Shown: positions 41,238 through 53,215, counted from the stretch's first letter. The stretch: 64,000 nt of DNA from Silurus meridionalis (GCF_014805685.1 NC_060887.1:12064963-12128962), one strand, 5' to 3'. Notes: a model not told the origin generated them from the sequence alone. Numbers and translations are program-made.

Positions 41238-44200
41238 ATGAAGGGCATGAAAATGAATGCACACAGAATGATAAGCTGGTGTATTCTGGTCAGAGTGATT
41301 GATTTCAGGGACTGTGTATTTTGTGAAAACAAACCCAAGGCCAGCATTGTAATTTGCATGTGCATGTATGAAGTGTGTATGTAAAAGCAGGAGGGCTACA
41401 CACGTGTGACACTATTACTGCCTTTTTTTTCAACCTAATGTGGATCTACTTACCCTTTAACACAGTCAGCATCGTGAGCTGGGCGAAAACCTGGTCATCA
41501 ACGAAGACTTCACACTGATAGCGTCCTGCGTCTTTCAGCTCCGGCTTCAGGAGGAAAGAGAAGTTTCCCGAACGCACGCCGTAATGATTGTGCAACTGGA
41601 GGTAGTGGTTAGGCTGATCCCCGTAATTTCTCCAGCGGTCAAACTGGAAGATCAGCTGTGGGTTTGAGCGCGGTAAGTCCGGACGCCACCAGTAGAGCAG
41701 GACGTAGTCGCCATTGAAGGCGGCACATGGGAGCGTGACGGATGAGCGAGACAGAGCTGCCAGACTGATCAAATGTCCTATTGGGTGAAGAGACAGAAAG
41801 AGACAGAGCAGAAATACAGGAGAAAAAAATATTTGCTTCCTCAGAGCAATGCACATTTTCTTGGAGCATACAGTGCCTTGCAAAAGTATTGACCCCCCTT
41901 GGCGTTTTTCCTATTTTGTTGCTTTACAACTTGGAATTAAAATTGATTTTTATTTGGATTTCATGTAATGGACATACACAAAATAGTCCAAATTGGTGAA
42001 GTGAAATGAAAAAAATAACTTGTTTCAAAAAATGTTTAAAAATAAATAACGGAAAAGTGGTGCGTGAATATGTATTCACCCCCTTTGCTATTAAGCCTCT
42101 AAATAAGATCTGGTGCAACCAATTACCTTCAGAAGTCACGTAATCACATAAATAAAGTCCACCTGTGTGCAATCTAAGTGTCACATGATCTCAGTATATA
42201 TATACACCTGTTCTGAAAGGCCCCAGAGTCTGCAACACCACTAAGCAAGGGTCACCACCAAGCAAGAGGCACCATGAAGACCAAGGAGCTCGCCAAACAG
42301 GTCAGGGACAAAGTTGTGGAGAAATACAGATCCCACAGAGCACCATTAAAGCCTTAAAGAATATGGCACCACAACAATCCTGGCAAGAGAGGGCTGCCCA
42401 CCAAGACTCACGGACCAGGCAAGGAGGGCATTAATCAGAGAGGCAAAAAAGAAACCAAAGATAACCCTGAAGGAGCTGCAAAGTTCCACAGCGGAGATTG
42501 GAGTATCTGTCCATAGGACCACTTTAAGCCGTACACTCCACAGAGCTGGGCTTTACGGAAGAGTGGCCAGAAAAAAGCCATTGCTTAAAGAAAAAAATAA
42601 GCAAACATGTTTGGTGTTCGCCAAGGCATGTGGGAGACTCCCCAAACATATGGAAGAAGGTACTCTGGTCAGATGAGACTAAAATCGATCTTTTTGCCCA
42701 TCAAGGAAAACGCTATGTCTGGCGCAAACCCAACACCTCTCATCACCCCGAGAACACCATCCCCACGGTGAAGCATGGTGGTGGCAGCATCATGCTGTGG
42801 GGATGTTTTTCATCAGCAGGGACTGGGAAACTGGTCAGAATTGAAGGAATGATGGATGCCGCTAAATACAGGGAAATTCTTGAGGGTAACCTGTTTCAGT
42901 CTTCCAGAGATTTGAGACTGGGACGGAGGTTTACCTTCCAGCAGGACAATGACCCTAAGCATACTGCTAAAGCAACACTCGAGTGGTTTAAGGGGAAACA
43001 TTTAAATGTTTTGGAATGGCCTAGTCAAAGCCCAGACCTCAATCCAATTGAGAATCTGTGGTATGACTTAAAGATTGCTGTACACCAGCGGAACCCATCC
43101 AACTTGAAGGAGCTGGAGCAGTTTTGCCTTGAAGAATGGGCAAAAATCCCAGTGGCTAGATGTGCCAAGCTTATAGATACATACCCCAAGAGACTTGCAG
43201 CTGTAATTGCTGCAAAAGGTGGCTCTACAAAGTATTGACTTTGGGGGGGGGGTGAATAGTTATGCACGCTCAAGTTTTCTGTTTTTTTTGTCTTATTTCT
43301 TGTTTGTTTCACAATAAAAAAATATTTTGCATCTCCAAAGTGGTAGGCATGTTGTGTAAATTAAATGATACAAACCCCCAAAAAATCCATTTTAATTCCA
43401 GGTTGTAAGACAACAAAATAGGAAAAACGACAAGGGGGGTCAATACTTTTGCAAGGCACTGTATTTTGTGGCTGATGTGGTGTGATAAATCTCATTGACA
43501 TCCACTGGGTTTGATCACAATTGTTGATACAGTATTCTTTGATATTTACACTTGATTCTATTCACTATAAGCACAAAATATTGGGACACCTGACTTTTTC
43601 AGCCATATGTGGTTCTTTCTTAAAATGATTGAAGCTACTCAGGAATGTTGGAGCAACTTATTTATGTCAGGTCATGACCGGATTCAAGCTCTATTTTCCA
43701 TCAGACATTGCAGCCTTCAACTCTATCTCCCAATACACACTGATTAGTCACACCTGTTTTCAAATACACACACATCACCGTCACAGTTTAAAAGGACTCT
43801 CAGTCATTCAGCTCGTTGCAAAATAATACGTTCAGTTGACTCTGTTCTCTGGTTAACCATGTTTAGATTTCATTCCTTTTTTTTGTTTCTTGGTCACGCT
43901 ATTGTTTTGCCAGTTTTTGTTGCTTGATAATCGCCTGAACCACATTGGATTTGGCTGCTTGTTTATTATATAAACGTCCCCCCAATCTGCATTTGCATTC
44001 GCCATCTTCCTTAGTCCATGACAATTCAGTAAGCTGTTCTGTAAGGATCCTGTCAGGATGTCGAGAATCGACGTTAACGTGGTTCGACAAAACTAACACT
44101 TGCTAGTCCTTGCTAGTGGCATTAGCTGTCATCTACAGATGGAGCTATCATAACTCCAGCTAATAAAACACAGTCTGATCTTGTACAGCAAAGCATAGTA

Positions 44201-44724
44201 AATGTAATAATCTTTTACACATATCATGCACTATGCTGCTTTGACTGTTTTTTTTGTCTCCAGTTTGGACAAAGAAATTGCATCTAAACCCCACAAAACC
44301 TCTTCAGAAATCTACAGCGTTCTTTAAAACACCTCATTTACAGTAGCTGTTCGTCGTACGAACGGATAAAAATCCCAGTACAATCCCAATGGGGATTTCC
44401 TCTAAAGAAAATATCAAGGGCAAGTCGGTACAAGAGGGGCGTGTTTAAAAAACAGGCACGGAAGCGAAAGAACTGAATATCAGCATTAGTGACAGCTATA
44501 GATTGATAGCAACGAGGCAACAATATGGTCTGGTTTGATTCACAATCATTTACGGAGCGGCTAGTCAATTTTAGAGTCGTTGTGCAGACAGTTATGTGAA
44601 TGGACCCTTGTGAACAAGAGCAATGAAAGCAGAAAAGAGAGGAAGAAGCTTAAGAATGGGGAGGAAGTTTCCTCAGAAGCATGTGAACCGAATCTAAACA
44701 TGTGTTCTGACGCACTGTGCTCTA

Positions 44725-44764
<40 letters not shown>

Positions 44765-47700
44765 CTTACTGCCTACTATCTCTACTTAAACACAAAATAA
44801 GAGTAAGGTATGAAATATGGCCTTCTGCATTCTGATATAGAAGAGGAGCCAGTTGGGATTCAGCCAGTGAGGGAGTGTAGTGGAGCATGTAGCATGATGT
44901 TTGCTTGATGATGTAGAATGTTTGGATTAGTAGAAAGTGGTTTCAGGCGGAACCAGATGGTGTGAGACTGATGAGATGGCAGCGTGTGTAAGACCGCGAG
45001 CTGATCGGTGTCGAGCACGGCTGAGACAATGGAGGCACAAAGTCTTACCATATGTAATATTTGGGAAAATTGCCGCTTGCTTCTCTGTGATAAGAAAAAG
45101 AAGAGAAAAAGACAAAGTGTTTTCGAAGAGTTTCAGAACTGTAGTTATCACATTGCCTTTTGTGCAGCTGTATTCCTTAATATAGGTTTTTATATAAAAA
45201 ATTTTAATCTGCTTAAAAAAAATAAGTGCTGAAACCTGCCACAGTCTTAATGATCTACAATAATCTATAGTCTAAACTAAGAATAAAATATGATAAGGGC
45301 TGTTATACTGACAGAAAATGATCAGCGATAGAATTGTGTGACGCTGTTACCGAACCAACGTTGATTATTTTCCTAGAACAGTGTGTGTTTTATTCCCTTT
45401 ACCCCACAGCAATTTGCCTTTTTACACATCGTTCTATTATGTATTAAAGAACAGGTCATACACAAGATATCTATTAATACTCACAGTCCGAACATAGTTA
45501 AAGATATCACTTTAAAACATTTATAAACATTACCAGTCTCCTGATGTTAGATAGCCAATGCTAAAAGATACACTATTTGCCCAAAAGTATTGGGACAACT
45601 GACTTTCCCAGCCATATGTAGTTCTTCCCCTTGCTGTTGACACAAAACTGGAGGTACACAATTGCATGGGATGTCCCTGGGTGCGGTTCCATTAAATAGT
45701 CAATTGAATATTATTTGTATAGCACTGTTAACATTGGATGTTGTGTCAAAGCAGCATAACAGATATAAATAGATTAGGAATATAGATTTTATCTTATATT
45801 TCTAGTCCCTAGAAGTTAATCTCTAATAAGCGAGCCAGTGGCGCCATTGGCAAGGAAAAACTCCCTGAGATGGTAGGAGGAAAAAACCTTGAGAAGAACC
45901 AGACACAAAACAGAGCCCATACTCAAGGTGACGCCAAATGTCGGTTCATTATATTTCTATCATTGTTATAATCTGTTCACTGATAGACACTTGAAGGCAA
46001 AACCGCTCATGGCATTTGTTAGTCCTGAACTATTGCAGCAAACTGTTGTTAAAAGATTAATTACAGTCCAAATCCATCTTCATGGTTCTTGAGTTTAACC
46101 TTCCACAGTAACCTCATTGATCTTTAGTTTGTTCGTGTGGAACCATTCTCATTGCAGTGAGTGGTTTCCAATTGAAGAGAACTCTATCCAGAGGAAGGGC
46201 ATAATGAATCAAAGATAGTTCTATGAACATATGGTTTACATGAGTTTTGGAGTGGAAGATCTTAAGTGGCCTGCTATAGAGCTCTGACCTAATCCCTATG
46301 CAAAACCTTGCCACCCTACATCAGTACCTGACATTACTAACACCCTTGTGCCTGAAGAAGCACAAATCTCCACAAACACATTCTAGTGGAACATCTTCCC
46401 AGAAAAGTGGAGGTTATTATGACAGCAAATGGGGACTAAATGTGAAATGGAATGTACAAAAAGCACAAACAAATCTTCTGGTCAGGTGTCCACCAACTTT
46501 TGCCTATAGATTAGCTTGTCAAATGAAGTTATAGCTTTATGAAGCACTGAGAATGAAGACACCTTACAAAGAAATGCTTAAGATCTCCCAATGTATGTTA
46601 TAACCTTTGTGTCTTTTGTTACAACTTTCATAACGTTACAAAAAAATATATTTCATGTGCATTTACCATTGTGAATGATTTGTTACTATAGAAACCGAAA
46701 TAAGCATGTTGACCTACCACAAATGAAAATTCATAAGAGCTGTAAAATGCAGGCAAATTCAACGTGCTAATATACAACAGTACATGGACAAAAGTTTGTG
46801 CTGACCTTATATTCGTATGTGCGTTTAGTCTCCATTTGCTGTTATATGGTGCTCCACTCTTCTGGGAAGATGTTCCACTGGATTGTGTAGTGTGCTTGTG
46901 GAGATTTTGCAGGGTGTTTGTACATTCAGGTACTGATGTAGGTGAAGAGGCCTGGGTGCAGTCAGCATTCCAATTCATTCCAAAGGTGTTTAAAAGAGTT
47001 GAGGTCAGAGCTCCATAGCAGGCCGTGCAAGATCTTACACTCCAGCCCATGCAAACCAAATGTTAATGGAGCTGACTTTGTGCAAAGGTGCATTGTCATG
47101 ATTTGGGTCTCCTTTCATGCTACAAAATGCAATTGTGTACCTACAACTTTGATAACAGTTTGGGGAAGAACCACATATGGCTGGAGTTGTCAGGTGTCCC
47201 ATTCCTTTTGTCTGTATAATGTATTTCACATTTACTTCATTAACTTCACCAGATGTTATAAGAAAAGTAATTTGTTTGGTTTATACAGTATATTATTATC
47301 AAAAAATTGTTTGGTTGTGTAATCAATTATTGAATGCAGAAAACATTTTTGAACGCTGTTTATACATCATACATGAGAACGAGGATCTGGGTAGTTTGAG
47401 GAAATGTTATTGTTTGCTTATTCGCTGCATGTTCAATCATGTTTACTGTTAATGCCATTAGTAGTTTCCAGTAGCTTAATAATAGAATTTCCATAAGCAG
47501 GGGATCACTGATCAGATTCCAGTAAGCCTTATAACCTTGTAGCATAAATGAGCTGTTTATATTTGTATTACAAATCAGAATGCACTTAATAAATCGTTGT
47601 AACAAAAAGCGTGTCTGTTTTTCCAGCGTCTGAATTCAGTCACTGCCACCGTGCCGTAATCTCTTGTTTGCTCCGATTTTAACATTCTACTGAATCCTAT

Positions 47701-48625
47701 ATTACTTGTCAGCTGGAGAAACTTTATATAAGCTTCTGATATTTACACAAGTGACTTCAGGTTAAAATGGAAGATCAGTCTAAATGGAAAAAATAATTCC
47801 TGCAAAGCTTATAATCTTAAAACTTGAGCCCAGTCTTATAAAATATTTTCTATCCAGCGGCCACGACAGTGACACCATTTTTTCTCAGATGAGGCATGAC
47901 TTCAGCGAAAACATCATTACTCATTTTCACACCCGCAAACGGCTTATTAGGTGCTTTTTTTTTTAACTTTGTTAATTCATGGACTTAATGTGTCAGCCAA
48001 TCACGTTTCAGCAATGCAAGATATCGTGTAAAAAGAGGTCAGTTTAGTTTTTAGTTTTTTAGTTTCATGTTTACATCTCAGGAAATTGGTTGTTGGCACC
48101 AGATGGGCTGGTTCAAATTTTTTTGTTTCGTTTTTGGAAATTTAATTCACTCTGAATGGTGCGCAAAACAAAAAACACCCAGAAAGCAGGGTTTGGGTAG
48201 AAATGCCTTGAGAAAGTTAGAGGAAAAGACCAGTGAGAGTTAACAGAAAGGCAAGATTTCTCAAAAGAACACTATGGTGAGCACAAAAGCATCTTATAAT
48301 GTCCAATGTCAAACCACGAGGCAGATAAAATTAGCAAAATTTGCATTAAATATAAACGAAAGTGAAAGGGTAGAGTTGCGGTTGCTAATAATAAACATGT
48401 TTTGGTCATGCCCTAAGCTTGTTCATTTCTGGCAATTAATGTTTGGTTTTATTTTAAATCAAATCAAATGTATTTGTCAAATACACATACATACTTTTTT
48501 AAATACTTTTTTTATATTTCAGAAGTTCTGTATTTATCTATTAATCATTCTCCTATTTTTGCAATAGTTGGTTATGTAAACAGAACTCTTTTTAGATAAT
48601 AATAATAATAAAAATATATAATAAT

Positions 48626-48669
<44 letters not shown>

Positions 48670-51600
48670 AATTAATATCTTTTTCGACTTTAATATACAG
48701 GTGTCATATATTGCGTTATTCACTCGTCTAATATTTAAATTCAAAATGAAATGTGCTTTGTTCTTCTTTTTTTTTTTTTTTTTTTTTATGAAATTGTTGT
48801 CATATTATGTAAAAAAAAAAAAGAGAAATACCACAAAGCAGAAACTCCAACCACAAAAGATCACATCAGTTTTTCAATATTCTTAGTCAAGAAAAGGATC
48901 TGAGGTTACAGTAAGTACCGTTTCACTGCGTTTGGAAACTCCGAAAAAGGAGCATGGCGGTTTGTGTGGGAAAATTCCCAGCATTCGTTTGTTGATTTGT
49001 GAAATGGTCAAAAGCAACAACCATGCCACGATCAACATCGCTGAGATTACATTGTAAATATCTGATGTAACCCTGACCTGAAGCGGTGGACCTGAATCTG
49101 CACGACTTCATGCATTATATATGATCTAAACTGAGCAGTGTGTTCAGGTGAATGAGATTTCTCACCATTCACCGTCAACCTGAGTGTGTAGCTGTAGACA
49201 GGGTTCCTGCCTCGTCCGTCCACAGTGATGTTGCAGGTGTACGTGCCGCTGTCTTTTTTGGTGACAAGGGGCAGTTTGGTGATCAGGGTGCCTGGCGAGG
49301 ACACGATGGTAAATAACGGAGAACCGGTGTGTGAGACCCATGTCCCACCCACTACGGCGTAGGAGGGAGAGACTTCAGCTTTTAGCCTCGCTGTATTACG
49401 AAAGTAGATGACAGGAGCTGGGGCTAAGGTCACTGAAACACACACACACACACACACAAATATGAACACACCCAGATACTGTTAATTGTCTGTAATAAAT
49501 GATTCCTGACCATTAAGCCAATTACTATTTTTTAAGTAATTCATATTTAATGAAGTAAAGAACACATTCTGTTTACTGCTGTGTCCCCTGATGTTCTCAG
49601 ATTATCTGTCAGCATGTACTAGCAAAATAGACGGTCTGGAGACATGGGAGAAGAAAAACAATCCACCAATGCATGCATGATAAAAATAAAGACTAAGAAG
49701 ACTACTCAACATTTAATAACAGCCAGAAGAACAATTTTTTCTTTGATCTTCTTGTCATCCTTCTCTAGCAGGCAATTGTAGAGTCCTCCGCTTTCCATCG
49801 TAGCAGTAAACTGCAAAGAGATGGAATTGTGGTTCGATATCAGCAGAGTCCTGCCTGCTTGACGGTATGTTTGCTTGCTGTTCACACTTTCTTTGATGAC
49901 GTTCACTGAAAACAGCATCGTCCATAGTTTCTCCAAAGCTGGCATCACCAACCATTCGACCTGCCTTAGGGTTACAAAGGGTTCCTCAGGGCAGAGCAGG
50001 GTGACGGCTGCACCATCTTCCACCACGATAACGTCACTCCAAGCATTAACTTAAAAAAAAAAAACCACACCGAAAAACATACACTTTAAGGCATTTGTAT
50101 GAACAACAATGGAAGTTTGGTGATATTTGAGTGAGTTCTGTTCTATTCTATAGGCGTTCTATGGAAATTAATTTCCCATAACTTGGCAAAAGACTCCCAG
50201 AGTTTGAGCGTCTTTCATCTTCCCTTAAATCATTTCAAGATTATGTTTTATATGTTTAATTAAATCATTTTAAATAATGGAGGCCTGGTGGGTTTCACGA
50301 GCACATTTCTGAAGAAGCTATTTTACTACTAAGAGAGGTGGGGGGAGCTTTGGAGGGAGGTTGGTGCCACAGAAGACTGGAATGAAAAATGGATGGCGTG
50401 CGAATCCCCCAAGCATCCAAGCATCAGCCTTTCTTTCTTTTTCTAAAATGACTTTAATATCTTACTGCCTGCCATCCTGACTTTCCACATCAGCACTGAA
50501 ACCCTTACAAAACACAGCATGACTCTTGAGCTTCAGCTTGCATATGAGCAGGATTTCTTGCTTATCTGCTATGCAGGGTGTCAAACGAATACCATTTCAG
50601 TCAACTTCAGTCAATTTGAAACACTGAAAGAGTAAGGTCCATACAGAGTCTGAGTGCTAAAGAAAACAATCAGATGTTATGACGTGCTTTTAACTACCAA
50701 ATATGGCTTCTGTGCGCTACTGGGTTTTATCAGATGACGCAGCAGAGGCCTGTGAGAGTTTTGCCTAAGGGGTTTCTTGGAATTTGGAGATTAAGAAATG
50801 TCTCTGTGTGGAAGTTTCGTGTGACAGTTTGCCGGGCAGCCAAAAATGAAAAATACATGTGGGTCGTTAAAACATTCATCATTTTTATGTTTTTTTCTTC
50901 CTTTATATTTCTTGTAGTCTGGCTCTCTGGCTACTTTCACTGCTGTCACTGAACAGATGTGTGAAAACCCTGATGCAATACACCACGAATGGACCTGCAT
51001 TTACTGTGGAAATGTGATGGAATTATGCAAAGGAAAAGCATTGTTATAATAATTGTTCTAAAATTTGCACTTTGTTCAAGAAATTCAGGACATTTCCACA
51101 TCCTTTTTAATCCTTTACTGGCTTTCAAAATACCTGTTACAAACCTCAAATGACACAAGACTTTTCTTTTTGTTAAATTGTTTAAAAGATTCATACAGGA
51201 TAAAATGTCCCATTTGCATATTATTTAAGATTTAGACATTTGTTAATTTAGCTAGTTAAGTTTCAACTTTTTAAATATTAGATAGTTTAGTTTTATATAT
51301 TTTTAATATTAGCTAGTAAAGTTTGGACTTTTGTTATACTAGCTAGTTTAGGTTTAGATATTTGTTAAATTATCTAGTTAATTTTTGGACTTTTATTAGA
51401 TTAGCTAGTTTATTTTTATATATTTATAATATTAGCTAGTTAAGTTTTGGACATTTGTTAATTTAGCTAGTTAAGTTTAAACTTTTTTATATTAGCTAGT
51501 TTAGTTTTAGATATTTATAATATTATCTTGTTAAGTTTTGGACTTTTGTTACATTAGCTAGTTTAGTTGTAGATATTTATAATATTAGCTAGTAAATTTT

Positions 51601-52151
51601 TGGACTTTTGTTATATTAGCTAGTTTGGTTGTAGATATTTATAATATTAGCTAGTTAAGTTTTGGACTTTTGTTATATTAGCTAGTTACGTTCTAGATAT
51701 TAAAAATATTAGCTAGGTATGTTTTAGACTTTTAATAAAGAAACTACGCTAAGGCTAAATAAATATATAGTATATACTTATAGTATACAGTGTAAGTCTA
51801 TATACTATATTTATGTATTGTTTTGTTTTATTGTTTAATATTCTTAAAGTATATAGTATATAATTTAATATTAAAACAATATTGTCAATGTAATTACTTA
51901 TGTTTATTTTATTTATTTATTTTATTACATTTATTTCTTAATTTATACGAAAGTTATAAACGATATAAAAGGTTTTCATTGACAGCACCGGGTTCAGAAC
52001 TTGTTCTGATAAGGATTGACACAAACTAAACCAAACTGTACTTTTTTTTTTTGTGAATTGAACAGCATAACTTACCTCTTTGTGCTGCAGATGGAAGGAT
52101 GAAACATACACCAATGCATGTGAGAGTAAAAAGAAGAGAATAAGAACTCAT
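36887..52151 (-). CDS. Four-Ig-domain type I membrane receptor, LY6G6F-like, 11 exons
   Basis: Predicted surface receptor; ligand unknown. Exons in transcription order: 52076-52151, 49711-50049, 49166-49432, 41454-41777, 40518-40772, 38654-38728, 38424-38552, 37575-37648, 37462-37488, 37108-37154, 36887-36926. All are GT-AG in phase: 1653 nt, 550 residues. Signal peptide 1-25 (MSSYSLLFTLTCIGVCFILP); Ig1 about 26-138, Ig2 139-227, Ig3 228-335, Ig4 336-420; stalk; helix about 459-479 followed by WRRG; tail of about 70 residues. Ig1, Ig3 and Ig4 have both disulfide cysteines; Ig2 has only the second. All Ig exons are phase 1-1. Ig3-Ig4 resemble the two extracellular units of human LY6G6F (recalled VLKGS and DSVTW; here VLKGS and DSVKW), and the tail has IYENP where human has VYENI. 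The abhd16a neighbour matches human gene order. Weak points: the 7.4 kb Ig2-Ig3 intron (two genes possible) and the last exon, because reading through 37108 gives an immediate TGA. Confidence 0.8.
37108..37488 (-). other. Paired YxxL (ITAM-like) tail exons including a 27-nt microexon
   Basis: The microexon 37462-37488 encodes SPSPNAVYM. The next exon, 37108-37154, encodes DLKFTGETDIYRELD and then splits an arginine codon. Joined, they give Y521-M-D-L, eight residues, then Y533-R-E-L, the spacing of an ITAM. The junctions are in phase 0 and splice sites are consensus-like (CCCCCAG, GTGAGC; CTGCAG, GTGAGA). Confidence 0.7.
37319..37441 (+). repeat. Two (AC)n arrays between receptor tail exons
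   Basis: (AC)21 at 37319-37361 and (AC)15 at 37411-37441, separated by 49 bp of unique sequence, in the intron between the microexon and the next tail exon. Confidence 0.95.
37655..37711 (+). repeat. (AC)n array abutting an acceptor
   Basis: About 28 AC units; on minus this is (GT)n running to within seven bases of the exon at 37648. Confidence 0.95.
40779..40818 (+). repeat. (CA)n array abutting the Ig4 acceptor
   Basis: About 20 CA units; on minus (TG)20 is followed by TTTCAG and the Ig4 exon. Confidence 0.95.
41196..41234 (+). repeat. (AG)n microsatellite
   Basis: About 19 AG units preceded by three GATA units, in the Ig3-Ig4 intron. Confidence 0.95.
41871..43461 (+). mobile_element. 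Nearly complete Tc1-like transposon with TA duplication
   Basis: Terminal inverted repeats (CAGTGCCTTGCAAAAGTATT and its reverse complement at the right end, about 30 bp) bound a 1591-bp element flanked by TA at 41869-41870 and 43462-43463. A transposase frame starts at 42274 (MKTKELAKQVRDKVVEKYRS). It is interrupted by an early deletion with stops and by a single-base loss near 42625, then stays open for 202 codons (42630-43238). The catalytic domain keeps WSDETKI, QQDNDPKHT and NPIENLW, the D, D and E of a DD34E transposase. It sits in the Ig2-Ig3 intron of the Ig receptor gene, just upstream of the Ig3 exon. It is inactive as encoded but young. Confidence 0.95.
43566..43630 (-). mobile_element. 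Tc1-type MITE, terminal scrap
   Basis: AAAATATTGGGACACCTGAC and CAGCCATATGTGGTTCTTTC are the reverse complement of the common MITE right end. Confidence 0.6.
44727..44763 (+). repeat. (GT)n microsatellite
   Basis: About 18 GT units in the Ig2-Ig3 intron. Confidence 0.95.
45572..46512 (-). mobile_element. Tc1-type MITE carrying a nested insertion
   Basis: The outer ends CCCAAAAGTATTGGGACAAC and GGTGTCCACCAACTTTTGCC belong to the common MITE in inverted orientation. At about 45690-46170 it is interrupted by an inverted copy of the CTCAAGGTTTCTTCC module repeat plus flanking sequence. In the Ig2-Ig3 intron. Confidence 0.7.
46785..47222 (+). mobile_element. Tc1-type MITE, full-length copy
   Basis: From ACATGGACAAAAGTTTGTGC to GTCAGGTGTCCCATTCCTTT with all internal blocks (CCACTCTTCTGGGAAGATGT, GCCTGGGTGCAGTCAGCATT, TTGGGGAAGAACCACATATG). 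About 435 bp, no coding capacity. Useful reference copy for the family. Confidence 0.8.
48080..48260 (+). repeat. Partial copy of the 22.3 kb MITE family
   Basis: GGCACCAGATGGGCTGGTTC and CTGAATGGTGCGCAAAACAA match the interior of the 22275-22620 element. Confidence 0.55.
48598..48670 (+). repeat. (TAA)n microsatellite
   Basis: About 22 AAT units with a few interruptions. Confidence 0.95.
51236..51735 (+). repeat. AT-rich satellite of alternating 31-bp monomers
   Basis: About 16 monomers of roughly 31 bp, each opening with TTAGCTAGTT. Type 1 continues AAGTTTTGGACTTTTGTTATA; type 2 continues TAGTTTTAGATATTTATAATA. They mostly alternate, making a 62-bp higher-order unit. Located in the first intron of the Ig receptor gene. 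Confidence 0.85.
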
Positions 52152-52239
52152 ATTGTTGTTTTCAGCAATGCTCCCTAGAAGATGTACAGCAGGAACTGGA
52201 CATCATGTAGGAAGTACAATGTGTCTGTATATCTGTATA

Positions 52240-52243
52240 TGTA

Positions 52244-52292
<49 letters not shown>
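52240..52292 (+). repeat. (GT)n microsatellite
   Basis: About 26 GT units, some 90 bp upstream of the receptor start codon at 52151 on minus; it may lie in the promoter or 5' UTR region. Confidence 0.95.
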
Positions 52293-52298
<6 letters not shown>

Positions 52299-52522
52299 AA
52301 TATGAAATAGCCAAGCTAGAGCATACTGTGACAGTATGCTGGATAAGTCTGACAGCTGGGAAACAAGGATGAAAATTGCACACTAGAGCATGAACACACA
52401 GGAAAACACACCAGTAGTGTTAGGAATTGATAAACAGAAATACACGCACTTTTGTGCAGGCAATACAACATACACTATGTAATGCAAAATACATGGCAAA
52501 CGCATATGTACCTTTGTGTATA

Positions 52523-53214
<692 letters not shown>

Positions 53215-53215
<1 letters not shown>

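Noticed and set aside
50734..50952. 72-codon plus-strand frame with a hydrophobic C-terminus
   Set aside because: No splice or promoter context and no recognisable family; chance frame in an intron of the Ig receptor gene.
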